From Moheibacter stercoris (GTDB lineage Bacteria; Bacteroidota; Bacteroidia; Flavobacteriales; Weeksellaceae): 64,000 bases of DNA. Shown here one piece after another: positions 16,008 to 26,400 of the stretch. The stretch spans positions 310,001 through 374,000 of the forward strand of contig NZ_JBEPMO010000001.1 in assembly GCF_040545805.1 (NCBI RefSeq). Reading direction: 5' to 3'. The stretch's first letter is position 1. Every line of letters starts with the position of its first letter. The notes under the pieces are model-generated. The model was not told the DNA's origin and did no database searches. It saw only the letters and a list, made by a program, of their open reading frames with translations. Position numbers and translations under genes: made by a program.

Positions 16008-18146
16008 ATGAAGAAACATTTACTCATGTTGAGTGCATTCCTATTTTCTATTCTAGGAAATGCACAAATTTTAACCGAAAACTTTGATGATATTACGACG
16101 CTGTCCTCAAGTGGATGGACAATGACCAATCAAAGTACAACAGTTGGTACCACCAATTGGTTCCAAGGAAACACTGCTGTATTCGATAGCCATAGTGGTG
16201 ATCCAACTTCTTATATTGGAGCTAACTATAACAACACAACTGGTTCTAGCACCATAAGCAACTGGTTGATTACTCCTACATTAAATGTAAAGGATGGCGA
16301 TCAATTAAAATTTTGGACGAGAACTTCCTCTGGTTCAATTTACAATGACCGCTTAGAAGTTCGTTCTAGTACTGGAACGATGACTTTGCCATCGGGTCCG
16401 ACTGGCGTTGGTAGTTTTACAAATTTATTATTATCCATCAATGAGAATCTAGATTTATCCTATCCAGAAGTTTGGACAGAATATACCGTGACTATCTCTG
16501 GAGTGGGTTCAACTCCTGTTGCGATGAATCTAGCATTCCGTTATTATGTGACAAGTGGAGGTCCTTCTGGAACTAACTCTAATTTTATTGGGATTGATAC
16601 CTTGTCCGTAGTTGAAGGAGAAGGTGGTGGAGGAGATGAATGCGCTCCAGTAAACGTACCATATTACCAAGATTTCGAATCAGCGGTAACACCAGATATG
16701 CCAGAATGTACAACAGTTGAAAACGCTGGATCTGGAAACAATTGGCACACTTACAATGGAACAAGTGGAGATTTCACAGGAACTTATTTACGTTACCAAT
16801 GGAATTCTGCCAACCCAGCAAATTCTTGGTTCTATACGCAAGGAATCAACTTAACGGCAGGTACAGCCTATAAAGTTACTTATGACTATGGAACTTATTC
16901 TGCAGGAACTTTCCCAGAAAGCTTAAAAGTAGCTTATGGAACAGAGAATACGCATACAGCAATGACCAACGTATTGGCTACTCACGAAGATTTTGTGACA
17001 GATTTACAAGTAGAAACCAATGTAGTTGAATTCACAGCTACTACTTCAGGAGTTTATTACTTCGGATTCAATGCATTCTCTGACGCAAATATGTTCTACT
17101 TGTATTTAGATAATATCAAAGTTGAATTAGCAGAAGAAATCGCAGAAGAATGTGAGTGGACGATTACGGTTGAAGGACCATTTTTTGGTGACGAAATTAG
17201 CTGGGAATTTAGAGATGCAGACGGAACTGTTCTTCTTTCGGGAGGCGAATATGACGATATCGGATTCAGTGATGTTCAAACGATAACAGCAGCTGGACCA
17301 GTAGAATTCTACATCGAAGCATTTGGAAATTTTGATGACAATGAAGTTTCATACGAAATCAAAAATGCAAACGGAATTCAAGCCTCAGGATCCTTAGATG
17401 GTGGAGACGATGCAACACATTCAGATATGAATTGTGATGATGAAGGAGAAGATCCAACGTATTGTATTCCAGATTTGGATTGTACAGATGGAGATGTGAT
17501 TACCAACGTTGTATTCCAAGAAATCAACAACCCAACATCTTGTAGTCCAAATGGATATGGTGATTATACATCTATGATTGCCAATGTTGAAGCAGGAAAT
17601 TCTTATCCAATTAATGTGACAGTTGGAAGTGGATGGGCATATGAATCCGTATCAGTTTGGATTGATTACAACAACAACATGGTATTTGAAGAATCAGAAT
17701 TTACCTATGTAGGAACAGGTTCAGGATCAGTAGTTTCAGGAAATATTGCCATTCCAGCAGGAACTGCAGATGGCGAATACAGAATGAGAGTACGTGTAGC
17801 AGCAGTAGGAGAAACATCTGCAACATGGCATATGGCTTGTGATGAAACACAGGGGTATGGAGAAACAGAAGATTATACAGTTAACGTAGGAACTTTAGGG
17901 TTGCCATCAATGGCAAACAATAGCTTTGCGTACTATCCGAACCCAACAACTGGATTGGTAAACATCAGTTCTGCAAAAACAATTGAAAACGTTCAAGTTT
18001 ACAATTTGTTAGGACAAGAAGTTTTAACGACTTCAAAAGTTGCAAATGGTCAAATAAATGTTCAAGCTTTGACAAGCGGAACGTATATTTTCCGTGTTTC
18101 TTTGGAAGGAGGAATTGTTGAAACCTTCAAAATCATCAAAAAATAA
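16008..18146 (+). CDS. T9SS-exported protein: two anchor-J-like modules, GEVED and sorting domains
   Basis: The 712-residue product has a signal peptide (MKKHLLMLSAFLFSILGNAQ). An N-terminal choice-of-anchor-J-like module (about 22-200; ENFDDITTLSSSGWTM and NWLITPTL) precedes a second, different anchor-J-like module (about 211-378, YYQDFESAVTPDMPECTTVE) shared with the gene upstream. After it come the CEWTI module, GEVED (about 485-625) and the sorting domain (about 628-712). From residue ~367 onward it is almost identical to the preceding paralogue at DNA level; the last ~25 residues differ (LTSGTYIFRVSLEGGIVETF). It ends in a GAAA-tetraloop terminator. Probable surface adhesin or binding protein; no enzymatic motif was seen. 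Confidence 0.9.
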   Translation: MKKHLLMLSAFLFSILGNAQILTENFDDITTLSSSGWTMTNQSTTVGTTNWFQGNTAVFDSHSGDPTSYIGANYNNTTGSSTISNWLITPTLNVKDGDQLKFWTRTSSGSIYNDRLEVRSSTGTMTLPSGPTGVGSFTNLLLSINENLDLSYPEVWTEYTVTISGVGSTPVAMNLAFRYYVTSGGPSGTNSNFIGIDTLSVVEGEGGGGDECAPVNVPYYQDFESAVTPDMPECTTVENAGSGNNWHTYNGTSGDFTGTYLRYQWNSANPANSWFYTQGINLTAGTAYKVTYDYGTYSAGTFPESLKVAYGTENTHTAMTNVLATHEDFVTDLQVETNVVEFTATTSGVYYFGFNAFSDANMFYLYLDNIKVELAEEIAEECEWTITVEGPFFGDEISWEFRDADGTVLLSGGEYDDIGFSDVQTITAAGPVEFYIEAFGNFDDNEVSYEIKNANGIQASGSLDGGDDATHSDMNCDDEGEDPTYCIPDLDCTDGDVITNVVFQEINNPTSCSPNGYGDYTSMIANVEAGNSYPINVTVGSGWAYESVSVWIDYNNNMVFEESEFTYVGTGSGSVVSGNIAIPAGTADGEYRMRVRVAAVGETSATWHMACDETQGYGETEDYTVNVGTLGLPSMANNSFAYYPNPTTGLVNISSAKTIENVQVYNLLGQEVLTTSKVANGQINVQALTSGTYIFRVSLEGGIVETFKIIKK
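17106..18065 (+). repeat. Copy 2 of the ~960-bp near-identical direct repeat
   Basis: Partner of 14711-15670 at constant offset 2395. Homologous recombination between the two would delete 2395 bases and leave one in-frame hybrid gene carrying the N-terminus of the first protein. Confidence 0.85.
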
Positions 18147-18165
18147 AGTAAAGATACCTCTAGCA

Positions 18166-18192
18166 AAGCCCCGAGAAATCGGGGCTTTTTTT
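18166..18192 (+). terminator. Rho-independent terminator with GAAA tetraloop
   Basis: Stem AAGCCCCGA, loop GAAA, stem TCGGGGCTT, followed by seven T, shortly after the second cargo gene. Confidence 0.93.
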
Positions 18193-18277
18193 GTTTTTAG
18201 AAAGGGGTGAAAATTTTTTTTCAAAGGAAAATAAAAATCACTAACTTGGTAATACATTAACATTAAATATTTTACAC

Positions 18278-20869
18278 ATGAAGAAAATTTTACTTTCTAT
18301 GGTTTTGTGCGCCTCCTATTTTGGAGTAGATGCACAAAGTCTATCCAATCATTCATCCATGAATGATTTGTTAAACAGAGTTGAGTCCTTGGGGGCTCAA
18401 TCAGGCTCTGTTTATGATCATTTCACGCACAGTGAGGTGGAACAATTGAGAAACTATTATCAATCTCAAAATGCTTGGAATGTAAACATAGGTCAACCTA
18501 TGTATGGTACAGATGGAATCAATAGTACCACGATGGCCTATGGAGCTGAAACGGCAGCCTATAATAAGTTTGTAAGTTTTGATATTAGCAATTTAGCTGT
18601 TATAAATCAGATTAATAACCATTCTGGTTCAGTCAACTTTGAGGGAGCGGGAGCAATTGCCCACGATAACCCAACTGTTGGGTATGCCATGAATATCATT
18701 GGAGAACTCTACCGAATTGATGTTCCAACAGGGACCTATACCTTGGTTGGAAATTCAGGGGTGGCCAATATCAATGGAATGGAGTTCAACCCTGTAAACG
18801 GAACACTTTATGCCTTATCAAGCACAGGTTTGTATACCGTAAATACAAATACGGCAGCTCTTACTTTTGTTGGAAATTTAAATAATTCAGGAGGACTTGC
18901 GGTTGCTTTGGCTATCGATGGTTCGGGAATGGGTTATACCTATGATTTAGTAGACGATTCTTTGTATTCTGTTAACTTGGCTACGGGAAATGCAACCTTG
19001 ATTGGAAACATTGGATTTGATGCCAATTTTGGGCAAGGAATGGCTTGGGACGCTGCATCTAATACCATTTATATGACAGCATTCAATAATACTACTTTTT
19101 TGGCAGAATTAAGATTGGTTAACACCACATCAGGAAACACTACCAACTTGGGTTCAATTAATGGTACAACCTTGACGCAAATTGCTTGGGTTTCTTTCTT
19201 GGAAGAAGGAGGAGGTACTTCCGGGAGTTGTGACTTAGTGGGAGACACCACAGGAGGACCAATTTGGGACAGACCATTGCAAGATGGTTCAGGAATGTCT
19301 TCTGTGGGTCAAGGGGTAACCTATCATGTATATGGACCATTTACCGTTGACACTGCAGGAACCTACACCATTAGTTCAGCACAAACTGGATGGGATGGAA
19401 TGATTTTCGTGTATCAAAATGCATTTGATCCAGAAAATGCTTTGGTGAATTACTTAACAGGTAATGATGATTCTGGTGGAGTTGGAAACTCTCAAGTAAC
19501 ACCAACTTTAGCTGTTGGTACAGAGTACTTTTTGATCACAACAGGATTTGATCCTTTAGATTATGGACCATTTACCAATACCATTACAGGACCTGGAACT
19601 GTAACTTGTGACGGTGGAATTGATCCTCCAAGTGATTATTGTGGACCAATTACCTTTGAATTTGGAGTAGAGCCAATTACGCATGTTATTTTTGCAAACA
19701 TTGACAATGAGAGCTCTGCAGCAACTTCTAGTCCAGCACATGAGGATTTTACATCCATTGTTGGAAACGTAACCAAAGGAGAAACCTATGAATTACGTGT
19801 AGAAGGAAACACTGCTGGAAACTGGCAAAACTATATCACAGCCTTTATTGACTGGAATCAAAATGGAATTTTGGACGATGCAGGAGAAGTTTACGAAGTA
19901 GGAACTATTACCAATTCAACAGGTAATGATGCAATTTTTGCTGCCTTGAACATTGAAATTCCAAGTTCAGCAGTTGAAGGACAAACGAGAATGAGAATTT
20001 TCAAAGTGTATGATTTACCATTGGATTTCAATTTAGATCCATGTGCGATGGACCAAAATTATGGTCAAGTTGAGGATTATACCTTGAACATTAGCTCTGA
20101 AGGTGGAGGAGAAGATGGCTGTTCAGTCGAGTATGTGGGAACGATCCAAGATGGAATTGGAAACTTACAAACTTTACAAATTGCGAATGACTTTCCAGTT
20201 GCAGCAGATACAGAAATGTTGGTTAGTAAAGTAACCATGAAAATATTTGCAGACATCAATACAGCAGACTTATATTTCTATGAAGACAACGCAGGAATGC
20301 CAGGAACTTTAGTAGATCAATCTTTAAATATTACTCCAACAAGCAAAACATTTATTTCAAATGTATTTGGTTTCAATGTATACGAGGTAGTATTTGATTT
20401 ACCAACACAAATATCACTTCAGGCAGGACCAACTGGAGATTTATTCTGGGTTGGAATATCTACTACAGCAGGAACAGAAGGAACTTCCAATTACTTAGAA
20501 ATGGCAGATAGCAATACCAATGCCTTGGCAATGGTTAGTACAGATGGAGGAGTTACATGGGTTGCAAATTCATTTGGACAAGATAGCGCATTCAAAGTTG
20601 AAGGAGAATGTCAAACTTTAGGATTACCATCATTGAACACATATGATTTTGCTTATTATCCGAACCCAACAACTGGATTGGTAAACATCAATTCTGCAAA
20701 AACCATTGAAAACGTTCAAGTTTACAATTTGGTTGGACAAGAAGTTTTAACAGCTTCAAAAGTTGCAAACGGACAAATCAACGTCCAAATGTTACCGGCT
20801 GGAACATATGTATTCAGAGTAGCATTGGAAGGAGGACAAATTGAAACCTTCAAGATCATTAAAAAATAA
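18278..20869 (+). CDS. T9SS-exported protein: beta-propeller, PPC-like, GEVED, ADDF-like and sorting domains
   Basis: This 863-residue protein has a signal peptide ending near VDAQ. Residues 25-75 are a helical leader (HFTHSEVEQLRNYYQSQNAW). A propeller-like region (about 85-300) has units such as FNPVNGTLYALSSTGLYTVN and AWDAASNTIYMTAFN. A PPC-like module (about 317-445, TISSAQTGWDGMIFVY), a GEVED module (about 452-606, FIDWNQNGILDD...VEDYTL) and an ADDF-type module (about 613-778, KVTMKIFADINTADLYFYED) follow, then the sorting domain (about 780-863). The N-terminal half is paralogous to the minus-strand gene at 45480-48659. Exported by T9SS; probable carbohydrate or protein binding is inference only. 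Confidence 0.9.
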   Translation: MKKILLSMVLCASYFGVDAQSLSNHSSMNDLLNRVESLGAQSGSVYDHFTHSEVEQLRNYYQSQNAWNVNIGQPMYGTDGINSTTMAYGAETAAYNKFVSFDISNLAVINQINNHSGSVNFEGAGAIAHDNPTVGYAMNIIGELYRIDVPTGTYTLVGNSGVANINGMEFNPVNGTLYALSSTGLYTVNTNTAALTFVGNLNNSGGLAVALAIDGSGMGYTYDLVDDSLYSVNLATGNATLIGNIGFDANFGQGMAWDAASNTIYMTAFNNTTFLAELRLVNTTSGNTTNLGSINGTTLTQIAWVSFLEEGGGTSGSCDLVGDTTGGPIWDRPLQDGSGMSSVGQGVTYHVYGPFTVDTAGTYTISSAQTGWDGMIFVYQNAFDPENALVNYLTGNDDSGGVGNSQVTPTLAVGTEYFLITTGFDPLDYGPFTNTITGPGTVTCDGGIDPPSDYCGPITFEFGVEPITHVIFANIDNESSAATSSPAHEDFTSIVGNVTKGETYELRVEGNTAGNWQNYITAFIDWNQNGILDDAGEVYEVGTITNSTGNDAIFAALNIEIPSSAVEGQTRMRIFKVYDLPLDFNLDPCAMDQNYGQVEDYTLNISSEGGGEDGCSVEYVGTIQDGIGNLQTLQIANDFPVAADTEMLVSKVTMKIFADINTADLYFYEDNAGMPGTLVDQSLNITPTSKTFISNVFGFNVYEVVFDLPTQISLQAGPTGDLFWVGISTTAGTEGTSNYLEMADSNTNALAMVSTDGGVTWVANSFGQDSAFKVEGECQTLGLPSLNTYDFAYYPNPTTGLVNINSAKTIENVQVYNLVGQEVLTASKVANGQINVQMLPAGTYVFRVALEGGQIETFKIIKK

Positions 20870-21176
20870 GAATTTATTTATCATTTAGACAAGAGCTCCG
20901 AGAAATCGGAGCTTTTTTTATTGTAATTTTTTGATCTTAAAATTTCCCTTCTTCGAACTTAAATTTTAGAAAATTTAGAATGAGGTAAAGCGCTGAAAAT
21001 TATATTTTAAGCGTTTAAAACGAATAGTATTTCTACTCTTAAAATCCTTTCAAATGCATTGATAAAATTCAAAGTAAAACCCCTCAAATTCTTTCTAGTA
21101 AAGAGTTTCCTTGATGTTGTCTATAAAAAAAATTAATATATTCACGCCCTCATTAACACAAAACAACAGTAATTAA
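20870..21176 (+). promoter_or_regulatory. 307-bp intergenic region with terminator and probable promoter
   Basis: After the terminator at 20894-20919 the region is AT-rich without an open frame of interest. A promoter candidate is TTG (21117-21119), a 17-base spacer and TATATTCA (21137-21144, cf. TAnnTTTG), 32 bases before the ATG at 21177. Nothing else was recognised. Confidence 0.45.
20894..20919 (+). terminator. Rho-independent terminator with GAAA tetraloop (compensated stem)
   Basis: Stem AGCTCCGA, loop GAAA, stem TCGGAGCT, then seven T. Compared with the terminator at 18166 the C-G pair at stem position four is replaced by T-A, a compensatory change. Confidence 0.93.
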
Positions 21177-23045
21177 ATGAAAAAAACTTTACTTGTTTTG
21201 TTAGTAACCGCAATTAGTGGTTCTTACGGTTTTAGCCAATCAAAGGTTGCCGTGAAAGCCATTGAATTGAAAAATGCTAACATAAACACACAACAACAAG
21301 GCATTAACGGAATTCCAACAGGAACACCCAATTGGTCGTTTGTTAATTTTGACCAAGGAGTAAACAACATCAATGATTGTGAGGCGGTAAATGTGCCTTA
21401 TCACCAATCTTTCGAATCAGCAGTTGTTCCAGGAATGCCAGAATGTACAAGCATTGAAAACGCAGGAACTGGTAACAATTGGGAAACGGCTAATCAAGCA
21501 AATGGTCAATTTACAGGAACGTATTTACGCTACAGATGGAATTCATCTAGTGCAGCAAATGCATGGTTCTTTACCCAAGGAATCAATTTAGAAGCAGGAA
21601 ATGCTTACAAAGTTTCGTACGAATACGGATCTGCAGTTGGCGCATTATTTGCTGAAAATTTAGCAGTTGCATATGGTACAGACAATACGCACACAGCGAT
21701 GACCAATCCAATTGCTTCACATGAGGGAATTTTGTCTAGCTATAACAAATTAACCAACGAAGTAGAAATTACACCTACTGAAACAGGGGTTTATTATTTT
21801 GGATTCCAATCATTCTCACCTGCAGATATGTTCTATTTGGTATTGGACAATATTAGAGTAGAAGCAGTTGGTGAAGATGGTGGAGAAGAAGATCCTATCT
21901 ATTGTGAGCCAGAATTGGATTGTACAGATAATGATGTTATCACGAATGTAACCTTCCAAGAAATTGACAACACGACAACTTGTAGTGCAAACGGATACGG
22001 GAATTATACTTCAATGGTTGCCAACGTAGTAGCGGGTGAAACTTATCCAATCAATGTTACAGTTGGAAACGGATTTACTTATGAATCAGTATCAGTTTGG
22101 ATCGATTACAACAACAATGGAACTTTTGAAGAGTCTGAATTCACCTACGTAGGAACAGGATCAGGATCAGTTGTTTCAGGAAGTATTGCCATTCCAGCAG
22201 ATGCTACAGAAGGAAATTATAGAATGCGTGTACGTGTTGCAGCGGCTAACTTTGGTTTAGCAACATGGGATATGGCTTGTGATGAAGAACAAGGTTTTGG
22301 AGAAACAGAAGATTATACAGTAGCAATTTCTGTAGAAGGTGGAGAAGAAGATCCTATCTATTGTGAGCCAGAATTGGATTGTACAGATGGTGATGTAATG
22401 ACGAATGTAACCTTCCAAGAAATCAACAACACCACAACTTGTAGTGCAAACGGATACGGAAACTTTACCTCAATGGTTGCCAATGTAGTAGCGGGTGAAA
22501 CCTATCCAATCAACGTAACAGTTGGAGATGGATGGGCTTATGAATCGGTATCAGTTTGGATTGATTACAACAAAAATGGTGTTTTTGAAGAATCTGAATT
22601 TACCTATGTAGGAACAGGATCAGCAAATGTTGTATCAGGAACTATTGCCATTCCAGCAACTACAACAGAAGGTGAATATAGAATGAGAGTTCGTGTTGCG
22701 GCTGTAGGAGAAGCTTCTGCAACTTGGGATATGGCTTGTGATGAAGAACAAGGTTTTGGTGAAACAGAAGATTATACGGTGAATGTAGGAACTTTAGGAT
22801 TGCCAAGTATTTCTAATTCTGCGTTTGCTTACTATCCGAATCCTGTAAAAGATGTATTAACAATTACATCTCAACAAGGAATTCAATCAGTTCAAGTATT
22901 CAATTTGGCAGGTCAAAAAATGATGTCAAATTCAAACATTTTGAATGGAAAATTAAACGTTCAATCTTTGCCTTCTGGTACCTATATTATCAAAGCAGTA
23001 GCGGAAGGAGGACAAATTGAAACCTTTAAAATCATCAAGAAATAA
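21177..23045 (+). CDS. T9SS-exported protein: anchor-J-like, two GEVED modules, sorting domain
   Basis: The 622-residue product has a signal peptide ending at about residue 20 (SYGFSQ), an anchor-J-like module (about 68-228, NVPYHQSFESAVVPGMPECT), two tandem GEVED modules (about 240-385 and 394-536, each beginning YCEPELDCTD and ending GETEDYTV) and a type A sorting domain (about 538-622, FAYYPNPVKD...IKK). The two GEVED modules are also similar at DNA level with an offset of exactly 459 bases (153 codons), so they arose by in-frame tandem duplication. It carries its own promoter candidate and a terminator of a different sequence from its neighbours. Surface protein; ligand unknown. Confidence 0.9.
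   Translation: MKKTLLVLLVTAISGSYGFSQSKVAVKAIELKNANINTQQQGINGIPTGTPNWSFVNFDQGVNNINDCEAVNVPYHQSFESAVVPGMPECTSIENAGTGNNWETANQANGQFTGTYLRYRWNSSSAANAWFFTQGINLEAGNAYKVSYEYGSAVGALFAENLAVAYGTDNTHTAMTNPIASHEGILSSYNKLTNEVEITPTETGVYYFGFQSFSPADMFYLVLDNIRVEAVGEDGGEEDPIYCEPELDCTDNDVITNVTFQEIDNTTTCSANGYGNYTSMVANVVAGETYPINVTVGNGFTYESVSVWIDYNNNGTFEESEFTYVGTGSGSVVSGSIAIPADATEGNYRMRVRVAAANFGLATWDMACDEEQGFGETEDYTVAISVEGGEEDPIYCEPELDCTDGDVMTNVTFQEINNTTTCSANGYGNFTSMVANVVAGETYPINVTVGDGWAYESVSVWIDYNKNGVFEESEFTYVGTGSANVVSGTIAIPATTTEGEYRMRVRVAAVGEASATWDMACDEEQGFGETEDYTVNVGTLGLPSISNSAFAYYPNPVKDVLTITSQQGIQSVQVFNLAGQKMMSNSNILNGKLNVQSLPSGTYIIKAVAEGGQIETFKIIKK
21891..22790 (+). repeat. Tandem in-frame duplication of a 459-bp GEVED unit
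   Basis: GATCCTATCTATTGTGAGCC occurs at 21891 and again at 22350, and the following ~430 bases stay similar through the ETEDYT codons. The unit is 153 codons, so gain or loss by slippage keeps the frame. Confidence 0.8.
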
Positions 23046-23073
23046 TCGGAAAAACCGACTAATTTTCAATACA

Positions 23074-23100
23074 AAGGGCTCTGTTTTCAGAGCCCTTTTT
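23074..23100 (+). terminator. Rho-independent terminator
   Basis: Stem AAGGGCTCTG, loop TTTT, stem CAGAGCCCTT, then T-rich sequence, 29 bases after the stop of the 622-residue cargo gene. Confidence 0.92.
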
Positions 23101-23415
23101 AATTTATATCTGTTCTAAATAAGAACGAAAAAATTTCTTTATTTACCCACTTTCCAATCTAGATTAGCCCAGTCACTACCCGGGTAAAATTGAAGTAAGT
23201 ATGTCATTTTGAGGGAAATATTTTGTCCGCTTTACGGACAACTATACCTATGGGTAGTCAAGGGGACATTCTTGTCCGACGTTGAATTTATAAAATCGAA
23301 AATTAGAGTGTCGCTTAAAATATTGAAATAGAATTGTATAATCGTTAACAATCTTTTATTAGAGGATTCAATCTTTTATTTTAGCCACCAATTAACTCAA
23401 GTAAAATTTTAGTAA
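23101..23415 (+). promoter_or_regulatory. Regulatory-looking gap before the 2346-aa surface protein
   Basis: Several signals sit in this 315-base gap. TACCCGGGTA at 23177-23186 is a perfect palindrome. TTGTCCG (23223-23229) and CGGACAA (23235-23241) are perfect inverted arms around CTTTA, with a third copy of TTGTCCG at 23272-23278. CAATCTTTTATT occurs twice (23349-23360 and 23369-23380) exactly 20 bases apart. ACTACCC (23175-23181) and GGGTAGT (23252-23258) are also complementary. No coding frame was seen. The pattern suggests binding sites for one or more regulators of the giant gene, whose ATG is at 23416. Confidence 0.5.
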
Positions 23416-26400
23416 ATGAAAAAAAGTTTATTGATTTTTCTTCTTTCAGTCGTCTGGGGACTTGCGGGTCTAACCCATGTTTCGGCCGAAAGTAAGATTC
23501 GATCATTTTCAAAAAATGTCGAGACAAATTGGTCGAGCATTGAACTAAATCCATTTATGATGGATTGGACCCCTTTGGGGAATTTTCTACAAGGGAATAA
23601 TTTCAACTTTGCTGGCGCAGATTTCTTGAATCCGCCTACCCAAAATTGTTATTTCGGGGAAGGAGGGATTCCTAATTATTTCGAAGATGCATATGAATTA
23701 AATGGAGTAAATTTTAGCGCTAGTAGCTTTATTGTTCCTGCTGGAAAAACTTTCGAGTTGAAACAATTGAATTTGGCTCTTGTTACTACAAATGACATAA
23801 GCACACTGTCTATCAAAATATTCAATGATAGTTACGGGATGCCTAGTAATGAACTTCTTTCCATCAATGCTGCTCCAAATGAGACAACTCTTTTGGGTAC
23901 ATTGGGTGGGGACTTTTCACTTTTTGACGTTCAATATAATTTATCCAATTCTTTAATGTTAAATGCAGGTAGATATTGGGTTGCAGTTGCGGGTACCGAT
24001 AGTGTAGGAGGCGTAATTTATTGGGAAACCACCATGTCCTTTTCCAATGGAGGTTCTGTTTATGGAAACTCAGGTAATTGGTTTGGCTATTTTGAAGATT
24101 ATGTATTTTATGTTGGAGGTAATTGTTCCGATACAGGTGCGTGTAATGCGGTTAGTATTCCTTATACAGAAGACTTTAATGGAACCTATCCTTTAGGAAC
24201 ACCAGATTGTACCAAAGTAGAACACGTAACACCAAGTACTCGATGGTTTCATAGTAATGATGTTAATTCACCGTTTACTTCGGGACATTTAGCATATCAA
24301 TATCATAGCACAAATAATGGAAATACTTGGTTCTTTACAAAAGGAATTAACTTAACAGCAGGTAATACCTATAAAATATCCTATCAATATGCTAATTATG
24401 GTAGTAGTGATTTTCCTGAAAGTATGAAAGTTGCGATGGGATCATCTGCCTCAATAGGAGCTATGAACACCGTTTTAGCAGATTATCCGAATATTGTCAA
24501 TACATCACCGGCAACAGCCAATATTGTATTTACAGTTCCGTCTACTGGAGTATATTATTTTGGGTTTCATGCTTATTCGCCTGCCGATAGATACGTATTA
24601 GTATTAGACAATATTTCTGTTGATTTAGCATCTGAAGACGAAGAAGAAGAATATTGTGAACCTTTACTAATTTGTTCTGATGGTGATTTAATTAGCAATG
24701 TAAGTTTCAAAGAAATCTACAACACAACAGGCTGTAGTCCAAATGGATATGGTGATTTCACGTCTATGGTTGCAACAGCAGAAGCTGGAGTATCTCATCC
24801 AATCAGTGTAACTGTTGGAGGTGGATGGGATTATGAATCTGTATCAGTTTGGATTGATTACAACAACAATTTCCAATTTGATTCAAATGAATTTACCTAT
24901 ATCGGAACAGGTTCAGGTAGTGTTGTAATAGGAAGTATTAGTATTCCAGATGATGTAGCACCTGGAAATTATAGAATGCGTGTGAGAGTTGCGGCTGATG
25001 TTGGTGGAAACGCAAGTTGGTCTATGGCTTGTGATTCTTCACAAGAATATGGTGAAACAGAAGATTATACCATTTCAATCATTGCGAATGACGACCCATC
25101 TTATTGCGAGCCTATATTATTTTGTGGAGGTGGTGACATGATTACCAATGTGAGTTTCAAAGAAATTAACAACCCAACTGGATGTAGCACCAATGGATAT
25201 GGAGATTATACCTCTATGATTGCAACAGCAGAGGCAGGTCAATCACATTCTATCAGTGTTTCTGTTGGAGGTGGTTGGGTAGAAGAAGCTGTTTCTGTTT
25301 GGATAGATTACAACAACAATTTCCAATTTGATTGGGACGAATTTACTTTTATTGGAACAGGTTCAAATAGTGTTGTAACAGGAAACATTAGTATTCCAGA
25401 AACTGTAGCACCTGGAAATTATAGAATGCGTGTTCGTGTTATCGGTGATAGCCCAATATATGCGACATGGGATATGGCTTGTGATTCTTCCCTATATTAT
25501 GGTGAAACAGAAGATTATACCCTTAACATTGTTGAACCAAATGATCCAGGTTGTTTAGAAGGAACGACTCAAAGTCCAAATACTACCGTGGAGTCTCCTT
25601 GTTATGGTGAACCATTCCATATTCCAAATGTTATTTATGGATCCTATTCAAAAATAGCTGTTAATCAAGGAACAGAATATATATTCTCTGTATCAAGTTC
25701 AACGGATTTCATCACCATTGGAGATGAAAACGGTACAACAGTTTTAGCCTATGGGTCAGGTTCTGTTACTTGGACTGCTCCTGAAACAGGAGTTATCCGT
25801 TTCTATACCCATAATGACGAAGATTGTACAGGTGATGGAAATGTTGTTCAGCGCTATGTTCAGTGTGGAACAATTCCTGTGATCACCGAACCAGACTTCC
25901 CATGTTTCCAAGGAGATGGGTTGAATTCAAATAACTTTGAATATGGTTATGACATTTATGGAGCTTATTGGGCTACTGCAGACGATTTTACAGTCGCAAC
26001 AGGAGAAACATTTACTGTTCAGCAAATAAGAATGAACGTATACTCTAATTCTAATATTACCAATGGTACTTTTGCAATCAGAGAAAACACAAATAATAGT
26101 CCTGGAGATGTAATTCATACATTTAGCGGCACTCCATCTTCATCGCGTATTATAGGTTCTAATTCAGTATATGATTACGATATTCATGAGGTAACCTTTG
26201 ATTTATCAACACCAATTGAACTTTCAGAAGGAACCTATTGGTTAGTTCCAACATTGACAAATGTATCCAATAATGGAATTTTTTGGGAAGTAACCACTAC
26301 AGGTTCAAATGGAAATCCAGTGATGGAAAGTGCTAGTGGCTCTGAGAGTTGGAATGTAATATCAAACGGAATTTATCAAGCCGTATTCTTCATCTCAGGT

